Origin: Rhytidiadelphus loreus
Taxonomy: Eukaryota > Streptophyta > Bryopsida > Hypnales > Hylocomiaceae
Assembly: GCA_947034895.1 (NCBI GenBank)
Contig: OX344762.1
Coordinates: 36,746,760-36,810,759, forward strand
Reading direction: 5' to 3'
Length of the DNA: 64,000 nt
Shown: one piece after another, positions 11,901 to 25,207 of the stretch
How the letters are laid out: each line of letters opens with the position of its first letter
Numbering within the stretch: the first letter of the stretch is position 1
Translations under genes and position numbers: made by a program
Notes under the pieces: model-generated
The model's input: only the letters and a program-made list of their open reading frames with translations
Told to the model about the DNA's origin: nothing
The model's database searches: none

Positions 11901-12486
11901 CTGGAGATGACATTTAGTTTGATTTTCCACATTAGCCTAGTTCGAAGTTTTAAGAAATATATTATTTTACTATGCCTAAATTAGGTCTAAAATTCTACTT
12001 TGAATACAATTCCTGCTTTTGACTTAACTATAAGTGGTTTGAGTTCCTACTAATCTTAATTTACATATCTCACATGGCTTGTTTTACCTTCTACGACCCA
12101 ACTTGTATAAAGATTTTGTCTTCTCATAATCAAACACTCACAACAAATGACTTTTCAAGCAAGTGAGATAGTTGCAGAATATTATTTTTTTTTTTGAATT
12201 CAATACCAAATTTCTCAAAAATAATAGCTCACAATGGTGAAGTTGTTTTTTAGACTTACATTAAATATTCGACACTACAGTACCTGCTCTCTACATGCTC
12301 TTTTAGTAACAAGTGGCCATTCAAAAGCAGATGAAAGTGCATTTGATGCCAGTGTTCTTCGTGCCAGCACCAGTCAGCAATGACATCTTTAATTTCCATA
12401 CTGAAGGTGAGGCACCCACATTGACAACTTGACAAATTAACACACTTATTTAGGGTCTTGAACATTAAGGTAGAACATTTGTCACT
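8964..12486. other. AT-rich intergenic DNA, no gene seen
   Basis: Only short accidental frames occur here. At 10036-10056 there are about two and a half TTTAGGG units (plant telomere-like), too few to mean anything. A segment near 12300-12440 recurs at about 25620-25806 in the same orientation. Confidence 0.6.
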
Positions 12487-13045
12487 TTAACCCTTTAGGG
12501 CCTAAGGAGCCCCAAGCAACTTCTTGAGCTTTTATAGAATCAAATTTGCATATTAAAATTTTAGAATTTAATTTAAATTATTATTTTTCCACAAATAAGC
12601 ATTCATATCTTCTATCTAATATGATTTTTTAATTATTTTTGGGAGAAAAATGAAATTTATATGATTTTTTAAAGTTTATGTCTTTGAAAAATCATAATAA
12701 TTATAAAAAAACTCACTTTACCATGAAGTTTTTATTGAAAATAGAGTTCATTATATTGAACATTATGGTGAAGTTGGCATGCTATCTTTAGTTATACACA
12801 AATAAATTCAATAGAGAAACATGTTCCACAATGCATTTTGAAACTTTAAAATTCCCAACTTCAAATTGCCATAGACAAATCATCATTGCTCCAAATTTGA
12901 TGGCCAATGGCTCATTGGAAGCGAAATACCCATGCCCTCACATCTCGTTCACACTTCAAGAATAACTAAGGCCAAGAGAGTGTTCCAATTCTCAAAATTC
13001 AGTTTAAAAGAACCAAAATTGGCATGCTAGGCCCTAAAGGGTTAA
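12487..13045. mobile_element. 559-bp TTAA-flanked MITE, copy A (piggyBac type)
   Basis: The ends are TTAACCCTTTAGGGCCTA and, at the right, TAGGCCCTAAAGGGTTAA, an 18-bp perfect inverted repeat including TTAA on each side. TTAA duplication with CCC termini is the hallmark of piggyBac elements. A second copy of identical length lies at 16561-17119. No coding capacity. Confidence 0.88.
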
Positions 13046-13324
13046 GGTCTGATTCGACTTTTTCACAGGTTTCTAGTGACAAAATGATTTTCAGATCATT
13101 TTTCAGAGAAAGAAAAATAGATATGGAATACAACTCAAGTAGTTTCATATTTTTTCAAGCATTTTTGAATTACTTATAAATTTTCAAAGATCCAGATCAT
13201 AGGCACCTATTTGTGACCATAGGTGTTCCAAAATCTGTCCCCTTGTGACTTATAAAGAAATGTGTAGAAATCACAGCCAATGATTGGCTCTTACAATAAA
13301 AAAAAACAATTCTTCTTGAATTCA

Positions 13325-13872
13325 TTAACCCTAGAACGTTTGGATCCATCTCCAGAATTGGCTACTTGGGAAAAATCATTATAAAGTACTATTTGGAAGA
13401 ATATTTTGGACTTGATATACAAATAAAAGTTGTAGATTATGAATTTTAGATTCCATCTGTGCGGTTAGATTCACCTATGCTACCATCAATATTTTTTTAT
13501 AAATTTTGAAAAAAAAATTCAAAATATCTTCTAAATTCAATTACAAGCAAACTATTATCATTTTTTGAGTAAAACTTGTTGGAATGGATTCCAAATGAGG
13601 TTCTCTTCATATGGAGATTTTTTGAAATTTTTGTGTTCTTAAAATCTATGACCTCAGTTTTGCAAACTCAGTTTTGAACTAAAATTTCACATTTATAATT
13701 TTAGAAAAATATGAACTCTAGTAACACCAAATCCAACCATTAGATAGGACAAAAACTTGACGAAGTATCACCACAAATTAGATTACTTTCATCCAAACTG
13801 TAATGAGAAAGAAAACTAAATTTTAGTCTGTACATTGTCCAAAAAATGGACGTCGGAGTGCTCCAGGGTTAA
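13325..13872. mobile_element. 548-bp TTAA-flanked MITE with CCCTRGARC termini
   Basis: The left end TTAACCCTAGAACGTTTGG matches the inverted right end TTAACCCTGGAGCACTCCG over about 13 positions with few changes. Both sides carry TTAA. The body is AT-rich and non-coding. It is a different subfamily from the 559-bp elements, probably mobilised by the same class of enzyme. Confidence 0.65.
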
Positions 13873-14329
13873 CAGAGCAAAGAGATCCATTCAAAGATCA
13901 CCTTGCATCCATTCTACATCTACGTACAGGACGATCTGAAGAAGAGGGGCGGTTTATGAGCACACTACCTTAATAGAGTAAACTTGCCATTCACCGCACA
14001 CATCCAATAACCACACAACAATAGTTGCCAATTACCACACGCCAACCGTGCACCAACTGCATGATGCAACTACCAATTCACTTGGGATGGAAGCATAATT
14101 TTGTATCACTGTCCAATGACCGCACACCGTGCGGTCAAGGGGTGCAAGAAATTTTTAATTAGTTTTCAACTTCATCACCTTTTAATTGCAATAAAATTTG
14201 TACGAAGATTTTTTTTTGCATTTCGTTTGTTGAAGGTGAATCTAATTATGACATTTAATAATCACACCAAATTTCAAAACATATAAATCTCTATATTTAT
14301 GTGGAAAAGGGTTTGAATTTTGTCCGTGC

Positions 14330-15870
14330 GGTGATTGGCAAGTTTACTATACTTGTTTCCTTCAGATTTGACTTGTATTTGTGGAAATGAGTGATTCTTT
14401 TGTAGGCCAGGTAAAATTATCTATTTGTAGAACCAATCCTGTTTTTTACAAATTCATTTGTAAGATTCTGAGATTGAAACCCATTAGAATGTGGTAGCAT
14501 GCATCATGCAAATTTTTTTTTATTTTTCGTCAAATTTGACAGCTGAGTTGTAGTCAATGTGTTGAACATGTTATTTAATTATTAGTAAAGCTCCACCCTA
14601 GAATGGGTTTCATCAACATGTTATTAATCTAAATTGTGTGAAGCCTTTTGGTTGCACATGTAATGTATGTCAATTTCCATTTATTATCACCTCAAGGTAC
14701 CCAACCTCATTCCAACCCTTTATGATAAGTAATTTACCATATTTTTAGTATGCATTTGGTGAGGAGAATCCCCCATAGAGAAATAGATTTGAGGAAGGTT
14801 TTAGAAGTTATTCTTTTTTTTCCTTAAAAACAAAATAATTATGAATTTTTTTCATAAAGATTTTATTTCATCCATTTTTGTTATATAGGGCATCACATTT
14901 CCAACCTTAGGCTAATTACAAAATCGACCATGCTTCAAAGTAGGCGATAATTGTGGCTTCAAATGTACATCTTGTGATCATTGTATGCACTCAATGTACA
15001 CTTCTCCAACATTTGTGCTACGTGAGTTGTCACCTAATCACATGAGTTGTCACCCTAAACCACAACTGATTGGAAAGAAAGTAGTCTAACTAGTGAAACT
15101 AGGTCGTAGCGGGAAAGAGGTCGACTACCTTAATTTACAGAAGACTAAATGTTATTGAAAGTTTCTACTTTAATTTGTTATTGACATAGAATGAGACACC
15201 AATTGCATTCTCAACTCAAATTAAATCATTTTGCGAAATATCTTATTGTGAAGCAGTACCCCACTTTTGTTTATTCATTCAAACAATGCACATCTGTATG
15301 ATTTGGATGCATGATAAATACGTTGACAATTAGGTATGCACTTTACATGACAATTCCATTGAAGCAACTAACCTCAACTCCAAACAACCATCCCAAGAGC
15401 AAGGCCTACAAACACTTGGACTGCAGCTACTCACTACTTTCTATTTACTAATTGAACCTGAGATTGAACCACGTCATAGATCAAAATGGGATATACCACT
15501 AGTGAACATTGTGAGAGAAAAGTGACTTTGGGTTTGCAAGAAATGGGCATAAAGGGCATACTTCAATGTCAAGAACATTTACAACAAGCTTATCTCAAAT
15601 GCATTACAATTTGCGTAAGACAACAAAGTGATGATAAAAGTAGCTTGATGTAAAATTGACATGTATCTTACATGGTCATAATGTACACAACAAAAACACT
15701 GTAGAGTACAATTATTGCCCTCAATACATGGGTTAACCCCTAAAGGGTTTTTTATTATGTTTTCACCAAAAATGTTTCAAAACTGTCATTTCTAGTACAC
15801 GTAACAAATTTTAAAAAAAACATTTTTGGACAAATGTAACCGTAGGATCTTGCAATACTTTGGTTTAGGA
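14330..15870. repeat. Colinear copy 1 of a dispersed segment (partner 33430-35680)
   Basis: Blocks at about 14340-14690, 15132-15200 and 15640-15870 align in the same order and orientation with 33445-33600, 34190-34235, 34566-34720 and 35480-35680. The copies differ by many substitutions and by separate insertions. In this copy the block is interrupted by the element at 14694-15131. Confidence 0.7.
14694..15131. mobile_element. 438-bp AAGGTA/TACCTT element
   Basis: The ends are AAGGTACCCAACCTC and GAGGTCGACTACCTT. The paralogous segment at 34620-34640 lacks this piece (it reads ACCACTTTAGTTTAC across the junction), which gives an empty site. A full related copy lies inverted at 25208-25618 and an end-less one at 23085-23365. 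Confidence 0.72.
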
Positions 15871-16560
15871 AGACATGGAAAAAATTTCAGAAATTTCCAC
15901 CATGTAGATTGCAGATATTATTTAGCATTTGAAGTGACAAAAATCCTTTGGAGGGCCTAGTTGCCCAAAAAAAACCCCAGATAGCTACACTTCACAAGGT
16001 CACATTTTTATGAAAAAATGTTCAAAATAGTGGTGCTTCTTTGGATTCATTCTTCAAGGCTAGTTGGCTACATGTTTGAAAAAATTTCAAATCATTTGGA
16101 AATGTACAACATATAAGAAAAAAAATAATAAGTAGAAAGAAATAGAAAATGGTTCACAACAAAATTGTTAAGAATTTAGTCACAGTATTGAAAAATACCA
16201 ATCCAAATGGTTCAAATGTTGTAATAAACAATCTACAACTAATGTTTTTATTTTCTTTCAAAACTATTGGAAATTGGGTTAAATAAAAAACTTCAAAGTT
16301 TATCTTAAAGTAGAGATTCTGTAACTACCCACAAATTAAAACTTGCAACTTTCATCTCATTAATCAAAATAGAATAATTCAAAGCTTTCCATGTATATAT
16401 AAATCTAGAAAACCAATTTCAAATTTTTATTTCTTAAACAAGTGATTTTTTAAGAAGAAGTTTTTTTAGCTACCTAAGTTGCTTGTTGAACAATAAAAAC
16501 TACAAATCATACAATAACTATTTAACCATGTAGTCAAAAGTTATAAAAAATATTTGGGCC
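15733..16560. mobile_element. Partial TTAA MITE of the 940-bp family, reversed
   Basis: It begins TTAACCCCTAAAGG, followed by CAAAACTGTCAT and AACCGTAGGATCTT. The same landmarks in the same order are seen reading inward from the right ends of the elements at 24176-25126 and 61471-62407. The opposite end is not recognisable; the 559-bp element at 16561 may have landed in or at it. A more decayed copy of the same end is at about 35557. Confidence 0.5.
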
Positions 16561-17119
16561 TTAACCCTTTAGGGCCTAAGGAGCCCCAAGCAACCTCTTG
16601 AATTCTTTTAGAATCAAATTTACATATTACAATTTTATGATTTAATTGAAATTATTATTTTTCCATAAATAAGAATTCATATCTTCTATCTAATATGATT
16701 TTTAATTATTTTTGGGAAAAAAAATGAAATTTATATGATTTTTTAAAGTTTATGTCTTTGAAAAATCATAGTAATTACAAAAAAACTCACTTTACCGTGA
16801 AATTTTTATTAAAAATAGAGTTCATTATATTGAACATTATGGTGAAGTTAGCATGCTCTCTTTAGTTATACACAAAGAAATTCAATAGAGAAACATGTTC
16901 TATAGTGCATTTTGAAACTCTAAAATTTCCAACTTCAAATTGTCATAGACAAATCATCATTGCTCCAAATTTGATGGCCAATGGCTCATTGGAAGTGGAA
17001 AATCCGTGCCCTCACATCTTGTTCACACCTCAAGAGCAATTAAGGCCAAGATAGTGTTCCAATTTCCAAAATTCAATTTAAAAGAACCAAAATTGGCATG
17101 CTAGGCCCTAAAGGGTTAA
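16561..17119. mobile_element. 559-bp TTAA-flanked MITE, copy B
   Basis: Same termini, length and internal sequence as the element at 12487-13045, with scattered substitutions only. The conserved length despite substitutions points to two insertions of one active family rather than random similarity. Confidence 0.88.
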
Positions 17120-17387
17120 AGCTATTCCTTAGAAGAACATGTTGTGTGAAAATTTCAAAGAAAAATAAATAAAAATTCCATTCATAGTGAGCTGTCCAAA
17201 GTTGCCATTGCCATGTTGCCAAAAAGACATAGTTTAGGACTTTAGGCTAGTTAAACTTGGAAGCTCATTGAGTAGTTTTTTTTCATGATGCTTTTGCTAA
17301 AAGAAGTAACTAATTCTTAAGCTACCCTTCCCCAAAAGTTGGTCACCAAAGGTGATTGCAAGAAAGACCAAACGATTTTGATAGTGT

Positions 17388-18010
17388 TTGGTAAAAACTG
17401 TGTTTTTTCTGCCTAGTACTAGGAGTACTACAAAACGGAGCAATCTCAGCCATTAGAAGAGTTTTGGAGCCACTGGGAGACCTCCAGTTCTCCAACGTTC
17501 CCAAACTGTGGGAACGTTGGAAAACCAGCAGTCCGACTTGGCACGGAGACTGCCAAGTCGGACTGCAGTAATGAATTAATTAAAAAATATATTTTTTAAT
17601 ATTTAATTTAATTTAATTTTTATAAATAATATTTTAAAATTAAAATTAATTAATTAAAAATTAATTAATTAAAAATTAATTAATTAAAAATTAATTAATT
17701 AAAAATTAATTAATTAAAAATTAATTAATTAATTAAAAATTAATTAATTAATTAAAAATTAATTAATTAATTAAAAATTAATTAATTAATTAAAAATTAA
17801 TTAATTAATTAAAAATTAATTAATTAATTAATTTTTTTAATCAGATTGTCCGGCCATGGTTTGCAGCATGGGGAACCATAGCCGGAAGGTCTCCTAGAGG
17901 CCTCAATTCCTTTCTAATGCATTGATCTAAAAATCAATGGCCAAAAGTACTTTTGAGTACTTTATAATATTGAAACAATACTGCTTAAAAAAAATGACAG
18001 TTTGTCACAG
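17388..18010. repeat. Hairpin cluster around a TTAATTAATTAAAAA microsatellite
   Basis: Perfect stems: 17492-17503 with 17509-17520 (12 bp, 5-nt loop) and 17528-17543 with 17551-17566 (16 bp, 7-nt loop). On the other side of an AT tract (about 17575-17832, period near 15-19 bp) is 17850-17861 with 17874-17885. AGTACT-containing, loosely inverted sequences near 17410 and 17960 suggest the ends of one non-autonomous element. No coding potential. Confidence 0.6.
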
Positions 18011-19732
18011 AAAGTAGATAAAATTAAGTATAAATTAATAAAAATTAGAAAATCATGAATATAAGAAACCTAAAAATTGGCCATTTATAAAGACTTGATA
18101 GTGGTTACATTTCACCAAAAACTAGAAGTTAAAACCATCATGAATGTTTGGAGCACTATGCACAAGGGACTCCTATTTGCATACATGTTGAAGACAAAGA
18201 ATTGTGTTTTTTTGAATTCCTTTTGGTGGGCACATGCCCATCTAGTGTGAACATAGGCCACAAAAAAGTCAAGTGAACATCACGTTTTTTGGATACTTCA
18301 CAGTACTAAAAACCCCTAAACCGCAAAGTGTGACAAATTAGCTAAATTGATATTTAATTATAACATTATTTTTCAATTTTTTTGAAAAATAACAAATCTC
18401 ATGTTTTTTGAATTAGCAATCTTCCGTAAAAATTTCAAGTCCATTGGCTTCAATTTCCAAAAGTTACGGCCAAAACCAACTCCGTCACTTCAATTGTGAC
18501 GCCTCATAGGATTGGTCTTTCTTGCAATCACCCCCAAACTAAAGTTTATTAAACCATTCCTATACAATGTAGCACCAGTAATTCACCTAAACTATATCCA
18601 ATTTTTCCAAAAGCAAATGTTATTTTGTCTCTTATACACTCGTGTTTTCACATGAAATTTAGTCCACATGGTTTTTTCCTAAGATTTTGGAGATTCAATA
18701 CGGAAACCTACCATGCGGATCAAAAAAGACAACGATAAATCAAAAAAGACTTACAAACCAAAAGTGATAAATAAATTATAATGTAAAAGAAGATGATAAA
18801 GACTCTTTTAAATCAAATGAAAAACATTTTTCAACCAAGAAATAGAATTGTAGAAGATTTTGTCAATTGTGACTAATGCCCCTTATGGGTATTAGTCATA
18901 ATAGACTAAATCTTCGACAACACTCTAGTAAACATTTTATACTATGTAATACATTTGGGTGCAAATTTGTTTGATCATGGGACACCTTTAGATTTTCAAA
19001 ATTTAGATAAAAAATTAGATTTGGGGAGGTCACCAAATGGCAACTTGTGAAGGATGTGGCTATCATTAGATGAAATTCAACCCTCGTTAAGGTCTGTGAA
19101 TTTTTCTGCATTCCCCTGCATTCTCATCTCTACCACGCAACCTATTGACGTGGTCAAGAGACGGCCACGTCAACATGCATTAAAATTTTATTATATAATT
19201 AATTAAATTTTTTCAAACAACATAGGCTAGTTCCAGCAACCAACGGGAACTAGCTTGAAATGGCCCTCCTGAAGGATTGAAATCCCATCTAATGATATGG
19301 CAACCTCCCCCTACCACAGTGCCTCTAGGTCACCTGCCAACTATTGCTAAAGAAGTTCTTTGTCGACCTTCTTGCTCTAGGCTTCAAGAGATTTTCTACC
19401 CTTGCCTTGCTACCGGGTCCCCAACTCTGCCATTCTCCCCTTGAAAATCCATGAGGCAAGCTCAAACCAAGAGAGTTGCAAGAGATGCTCTTAGTATTTT
19501 GTTAATACACATAATATAATTATGAAAATAAATTACCGATAACCGCAAACCAATGTCTTAGACTCAGTTCAAGCTAGCCGCGGTGAAGAGCAAGTGTTGC
19601 ATTGTATTACTTGCAAGCACTGACGACATTCAGTCTGACTCCGTACGTGTGTCATGTTCGGATTCCAGTTGAGGCAATTTTTGCAAGCTCGAGTGTGTCG
19701 CAGCCCCCGCCTGCGTTAAATCACTCAAGCGC
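18011..19732. other. Intergenic DNA upstream of the receptor kinase
   Basis: AT-rich to about 19100, then more balanced composition approaching the kinase gene. The promoter and 5' leader are presumably within 19500-19732, but no TATA box can be picked with confidence. Confidence 0.4.
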
Positions 19733-22700
19733 ATGCGTCCGAAGACGATGAGTCACTGGTTCGAGCCTCTTGTTCTCGTCCTGTTTACTACGCAATGGTT
19801 TCTAGGAGTATTAGCAGTAAATGTCCTCGTGGGCAACGACCTTGAGCTGAATCCCAAACAATACCTCACAAGCGCAAACGGCCAGTACTCCTTAGTGATG
19901 CGGCCCGACTGCAATCTTGTAGTTTATAATGACTCTCAGCCTATTCTAGGCACCAATTTCTCAAACCACGCACCCACGCCTGATTGCTCCCTCTGGATGC
20001 AACAAGATGGAAACTTCGTCATCTACAATTTGACAGACGTCAATCCAACTCGAACAGCCGGTAGTGCAATATGGGCTCTATGGGATGCCACGGGGGTATT
20101 AACACAGGACCGTGCGTTTCTGCTTCTTGGAGACGATGTCAGTTCGGCCATCTACGACTCCAATTGCTCCCGTATTCAGAAGAGCAACCTCTTTGCTGCA
20201 ATTCGAAAATGGTTCCCTCCGGTTTCGGGGCTCAACTACTCGGACTTTCAGGTAAGTTCGAATACCGACTATACGGCATGGAAACCGAATAGCTCTCTTG
20301 CTGATTTTCCATACATGCCGACAGGTTACTTCCTTTCCGCGGGAGAAAAACTGCAAACTACGAATCTCATATTTACTCTGGAGCTTGGAACTGACTGCAA
20401 TTTGCAATCCAAAAGTGCTGTTGATGCGGGTGTGTGGGAGTCTAAGTCGACCAAGACGAACAATAGTGTCTGTCAGCTGACTCTTCAGCCGAATGGTTCC
20501 CTTCAAATTCTTGACGTCAATAATTCGACAGCCATTCACTGGAGCAGCCCCAGATCTGGCGTCAATGGTGTAAATTGGATTTTGAGGGGGAATCCGAATG
20601 ACGGAGTTTGGAGCATTCATGACATCACGAACGCTAGTAATGTCCTTTGGAAAACCGTCCCCGTCGCCCCGTCCTCGCGTTCAGGGAAGTCGTCTACTCC
20701 ATTAATCTTGAGTGTCCTTGCCGGTGGCGTTGGTGGAGTTATAGTTCTGGCCTTGACCGCCTCGGGGTTGTATTTCTATACACGTGAAAGTAAGTCTAGC
20801 GATTTCTTGAATCCAAAATCTTTTCTGTTCATTTCCTTGCTGTCGTCGACTTCTTTACTGATCAAGTACATTTGCAAGGGAAGGGATGCACATCATAATT
20901 GAATCCACGGGTATTCCTGTTTCGTGCATCAGGATTTCTTGACCCATCGGAGAAGGCAGTCCAGGCGAGACTCAGGGCCAAAGGGGGGACGTCCTACGCA
21001 TTCTCGAGGTCAAAGATTAAACAAGCAACCAAGAACTACGAGAATGTGATTGGGAGCGGGGGATTCGGTGTGGTGTATAGAGGGAAATTGTCGGACGGGC
21101 GAGAGGTGGCAGCCAAAGTGTTGACATCGAATTCGCATCAGAGCAAGCAAGAGTTTTTCAATGAGGTAGTTGGGATCTCAATATTGGACCCCCGAACATT
21201 CTTAAATCCAAGAAAATTAAGTTGAGCTCAAGTTTGCTTGAAAATCAGGCTTAATCTAGTCGCATGTCTAGCCAGGGAAGTTGTTAGTACCTGAGACACA
21301 AGGGATCAAGAGCACTGTGCTTGTGCAGATCGAGCTTCTGTCCATGGTGCATCACAAGTATCTGGTATCTCTAGTTGGGTTCAGCTGCACTCGCATGCAC
21401 CAGGTCTTGATCTATGAATTCATGGGTGGCGGAGACCTTCGCCACCGATTGCAAGGTGAGTGCAAACCTGTCTCCTGACGAGCACTGCATTGAAGCCAAT
21501 TTCGTGTTGCTGCACTGATTGGAATCTCGTTGCCTTGCTGACCGACACACCTCATTTGGTCCGCAGGGGAGAGCAGTGCCGAGAATCCCTTGAGCTGGCG
21601 ACAGAGAACCAACATCGTTCTCCAAGTTGCGGAAGGTAAATTACAGTTCGCATCATCCTCATTGTGGATGTCGAGTTTCTTAGGGTTTCAGTGCATGACT
21701 GGTGCTGGTGTGCAAGTTTCCTTCGGCGATGGTCTCTGAACATTGCTCACGTGCAGGGCTGGAGTACCTGCATGATAAATGCTCTCCGCCCATCATCCAC
21801 CGCGATGTGAAGAGCACCAACATTCTGCTCACCGACAAACTGGTGGCCAAAGTGGCGGATTTCGGGCTGTCAAAACTGAGGCAGGAAAATGCCACTCATG
21901 TCACAACGTTGGTGAAAGGCACTCCGGGATATCTCGACCCAGAGTGAGACTTGTAGCTTCCCCAATCCTTTCCTTTTCATCTCTTGGCGAAGTAGGTTCT
22001 GTGCAGGCTCTCCTTGACACTCTCCTAGTGGAATAGGTTCAATGTTTGCCATCCCACCATCATGGGATTCCACATTCCTGATGCTGATATAGGCAAGTCT
22101 GGTGGTTTCACTTGGGTTGCAGATACCATGAAACAGGAAGGCTAACAGAGAAGAGTGATGTGTACGCATTTGGGGTTGTGTTGATGGAGATTCTCACTGC
22201 ACTACCCCATATGTGCATTGCTCAGAAGGTTAGTTTCCTGGGCTGAAGGTTGATTTTGGAAAGAGCTAGTGATTAGGCGTGATGCATTTAGGTTGAATAG
22301 AGAGGAATGGAATTGGAGAAGTAATCTAAATCCCAACTCGAATTTGGACGGTTAGCGACGTTATTAGCTTCACGCAACGTTTTTAGCTTCACACAACGTT
22401 TTGGACGAGCAAACATGCCGCGTTTTTCAGCCAGCATGTTCAAAAAGTCTGTTCACTTTGGACAATGTTTAGTGCGATGTTGAAGTCCATTTTTGGAATC
22501 ACGTTTTAGTGTTTTCAGCCATTTGCAGAACTTTGCTACAAACATTACTGTAGTGGGTGAATTTCCATTAAGGCTACAGACTATTAATGCATGCATATGG
22601 TGGCATTGATGGGCAGGTTGACGAAGCTTGGAGAGAGGAACAAGTTGATGGTTTAGCAGATCCCAATTTGAGAGACGATTTCGACAGAGCCGAGTTTTTG

Positions 22701-22982
22701 AGCTTAGTGGAGTTGGCATTGTGGTGTGCAAGGACGAGAAGCGGAGAGAGACCGTTGATGAATCAGGTTGTGCGAAGGTTGTATGATTTAGGGCTGGGTG
22801 GGACATCGGAGACAGTCCATGATGGAATTGACTTGGGCGACGAATGTGAGGAGTATTGTATAGTGGGAAGCCTCCGGTCGAAGGCGTGCCTCTCTGTGAT
22901 GGCCTTGCCTACAGGGCGAGGGCAGGACCCGATGCTTCCAACCCCTAAACTCCCCAGCCTGGATGACATCTCTGAGAAATAA
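19733..22982 (+). CDS. Bulb-lectin (G-type-like) receptor kinase, seven exons
   Basis: Inferred exons: 19733-20789, 20933-21165, 21329-21455, 21567-21635, 21757-21943, 22123-22228 and 22617-22982. All junctions are GT/AG and phases agree, giving 714 residues. Exon 1 encodes a signal peptide (hydrophobic [17 protein letters not shown]), then bulb-lectin-like repeats ([20 protein letters not shown]) with many N-glycosylation sites, and a membrane span near residues 320-350. Exons 2-7 encode a kinase: [11 protein letters not shown] loop, AAK lysine, HRDVKSTN catalytic loop, [13 protein letters not shown] activation segment and [14 protein letters not shown]. All key residues are intact, so it should be active as a membrane Ser/Thr kinase. 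The stretch between the C-lobe VLMEIL and the VDEAW motif is somewhat short. Ligand and pathway are unknown. An alternative start is the ATG at 19748. Confidence 0.88.
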
Positions 22983-23084
22983 TTGCCTACTTGAAGGATA
23001 ATCGTTAACCAGGCACTATCAGGATGACGACCTATTTCCAACCACTTAAGCAATTCAGCCTATATGTGGCATGGGGAAGGCTGA

Positions 23085-23365
23085 GGAAAAAAAAACTCCC
23101 ATGTAGAAATATAGATTTAAGAAGGATTTCATAATTTTTGACATTGTTTCACTCAAAAACAAAATTATCGTGAATTTTTTTCGTTATTTTTTATTTGTTT
23201 GTTTGTCCCATTCTTGATTTATAGGCAAACCAATTTTCAACCATAGGCTACTTACAAAACCAATGTAGGTGATATTGTGGTTTTCAATGATTGTACATGT
23301 TGTGATCATTTTATGCTTTCAATGTACACCTCAAGGACATTTTTGCTACTCTTGTTGGCTATGCT
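23085..23365 (+). repeat. Diverged copy of the 14694-15131 repeat
   Basis: It shares landmarks with that element (CCATGTAGAAATA, TTTCAACCATAGGCTA, TTGTGATCATT, CAATGTACAC) in the same order, but the AAGGTA/TACCTT ends are not visible. It lies directly downstream of the receptor kinase and may include its 3' end. Confidence 0.55.
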
Positions 23366-23899
23366 ATACATGAGATGTTGCCTACAATATTGCTCATAAA
23401 AAATAGAGAAACCTAAACTATGAGAATGGAATGACAGTTGGACATGGGTAGACTCCTTTACTATCATCTAATAATGTACTTTGGCCTCTTAGATATTGCG
23501 CCCTAGCTCAAGATGTGATGACTCTACAAAAATGAATTATGCCATATTATCCAAGTTTTTTTCATAAGAGCAGCTCCAATGTAGTCGGGATGGAACATGC
23601 CAACCACATGATGAAGGAGCCACTAAAAAAACATGCCTCAATGCAACTGGCATTGGTCATTCTTTATTCCCGGGCCCACCCTTTCCATCCTTGACCTAGC
23701 AATTGGGCAAAATATGAAGTTGGCTCACAATAGGAAAAGTCATCAGTGTCATATCTTTATATGATTTTTTATGTGTGCCAATGAATAAAACCTTCCCTTC
23801 TCTGCGTGAAAGGTCTTTTTCTTAATATAAAATCATTTTCTATCTTTTTTTTGTATTTTTTTTTTAAATTAAAAAAATGTTGCACTTCACTGCCTCTAG

Positions 23900-24083
23900 A
23901 CTTTCGAAGGGTCCAAAATTAATAATAATAATAATAATAATTTAAAAAAATGGTCATTAGGAGATAATGCAAAAAATCAAGAGATCTATATTAACATCTA
24001 GAGATCTAGATGTTATTATCTGAAGATCTTCGAATGTTTTGTCCAAAATTCACTCAATAGTCCAAAAATAGTTAAATATGGCA
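23900..24083. repeat. AAT microsatellite and remnant of a GTCCAAAA element
   Basis: A run of AAT repeats (about 23918-23945) is followed by GAGATCTAGATG-type palindromes. The right end GTCCAAAAATAGTTAAATATGGCAT resembles the terminus of the complete element at 62779-63008. It is probably a truncated copy. Confidence 0.5.
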
Positions 24084-24175
24084 TAAAACCCTAACCACTC
24101 CCTTTAACAATCCACAGGGCATGCATGCACGACCTAGTCCGGCTCTTTCTAAGGCAACACTGAGGAGTATTTAAG

Positions 24176-25126
24176 TTAACCCCTAAAGGACCATTGTCCC
24201 TTCGGGGGACAAATGCGTTTTCGGGCAGGTACCTACGGGCTGAAATTTTCTCCTGATTTTTTGAAATTTTTTTTGGAGGTAGAAAAGTTGATGAGCTTTG
24301 TGAGAATATAATTTTTTTCAAAATCAGTGCCTGGGAACAATAGTTATGACCAAATAAGCTCAAACAAGGGGACGGCGGGCAGCTCGGGAAGCCAAAAAAA
24401 AATGGACAAAAATTTGAATTTTATTTTTTAATGTTGTTTTTTCTTGTAGATTATATTTTTGTCTATCCGAAAAGCTTTTATTCATTTCATTTGGATATGT
24501 TATGAGAAAGTTACGGACATTCTTGTTTTTCGGGCAGTTAGAGCATCTTCTTGAAAAAAAAAAAACTTGTAGGATTCATTTCTGAATGCAATTTTTCAAA
24601 TTTTTCAATTTTTATTTTTTTTCCATGGTCTGATTAACTTGCTAGAACAATCTCACCATTGGGATTAGTGCATTTTAATTCCATCTAAAATATATAAATA
24701 TTTTAGATTTTCCTTCTATCTCATATCTACTTCTACTTAACAAATTTTTTAAGAATGATAATTTAATTTTTTTTTAATTTTTTTTTTTTACCTAGACTCT
24801 CAACTCAATTATCCACTATAAAGATTTAAAGCTCAGAACTATGTAGTGAAAAAATTTAAAGTTAAAAATGTTCAAAGTCAAAAAATTTAGTCCCGCAATG
24901 TGCTGAAAAACTTGTTTTTTCCACTTTAAACGCAGATATCTTGCAATTTGAGCGGCCAAAAATTCTGAAATTTTTTCCACACACTCTCCTACTAGTTAGG
25001 TGTAAGATCCTACGGTTAGATATGGAAAAAAAAATACAATTTTTCAGTTTTTTTACTCCTTGCTATAGGTATGGCAGTTTTGAGTGTTTTCTGGCAGAAA
25101 AAAGGCCTTGGTCCTTTAGGGGTTAA
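24176..25126. mobile_element. 951-bp TTAA-flanked MITE (940-bp family)
   Basis: The left end TTAACCCCTAAAGGACC is the inverse of the right end GGTCCTTTAGGGGTTAA. Just inside is the short hairpin GTCCCTTCGGGGGAC. Close relatives are at 61471-62407 and, more diverged, 55570-56500. No transposase is encoded. Confidence 0.88.
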
Positions 25127-25207
25127 AGTTATTGAGGGCATTTCCTCGTTGATACCCCACATCAATTTAATTCTTGGCATGACTAGTTGTTCATCTTCTA
25201 TTGTACT

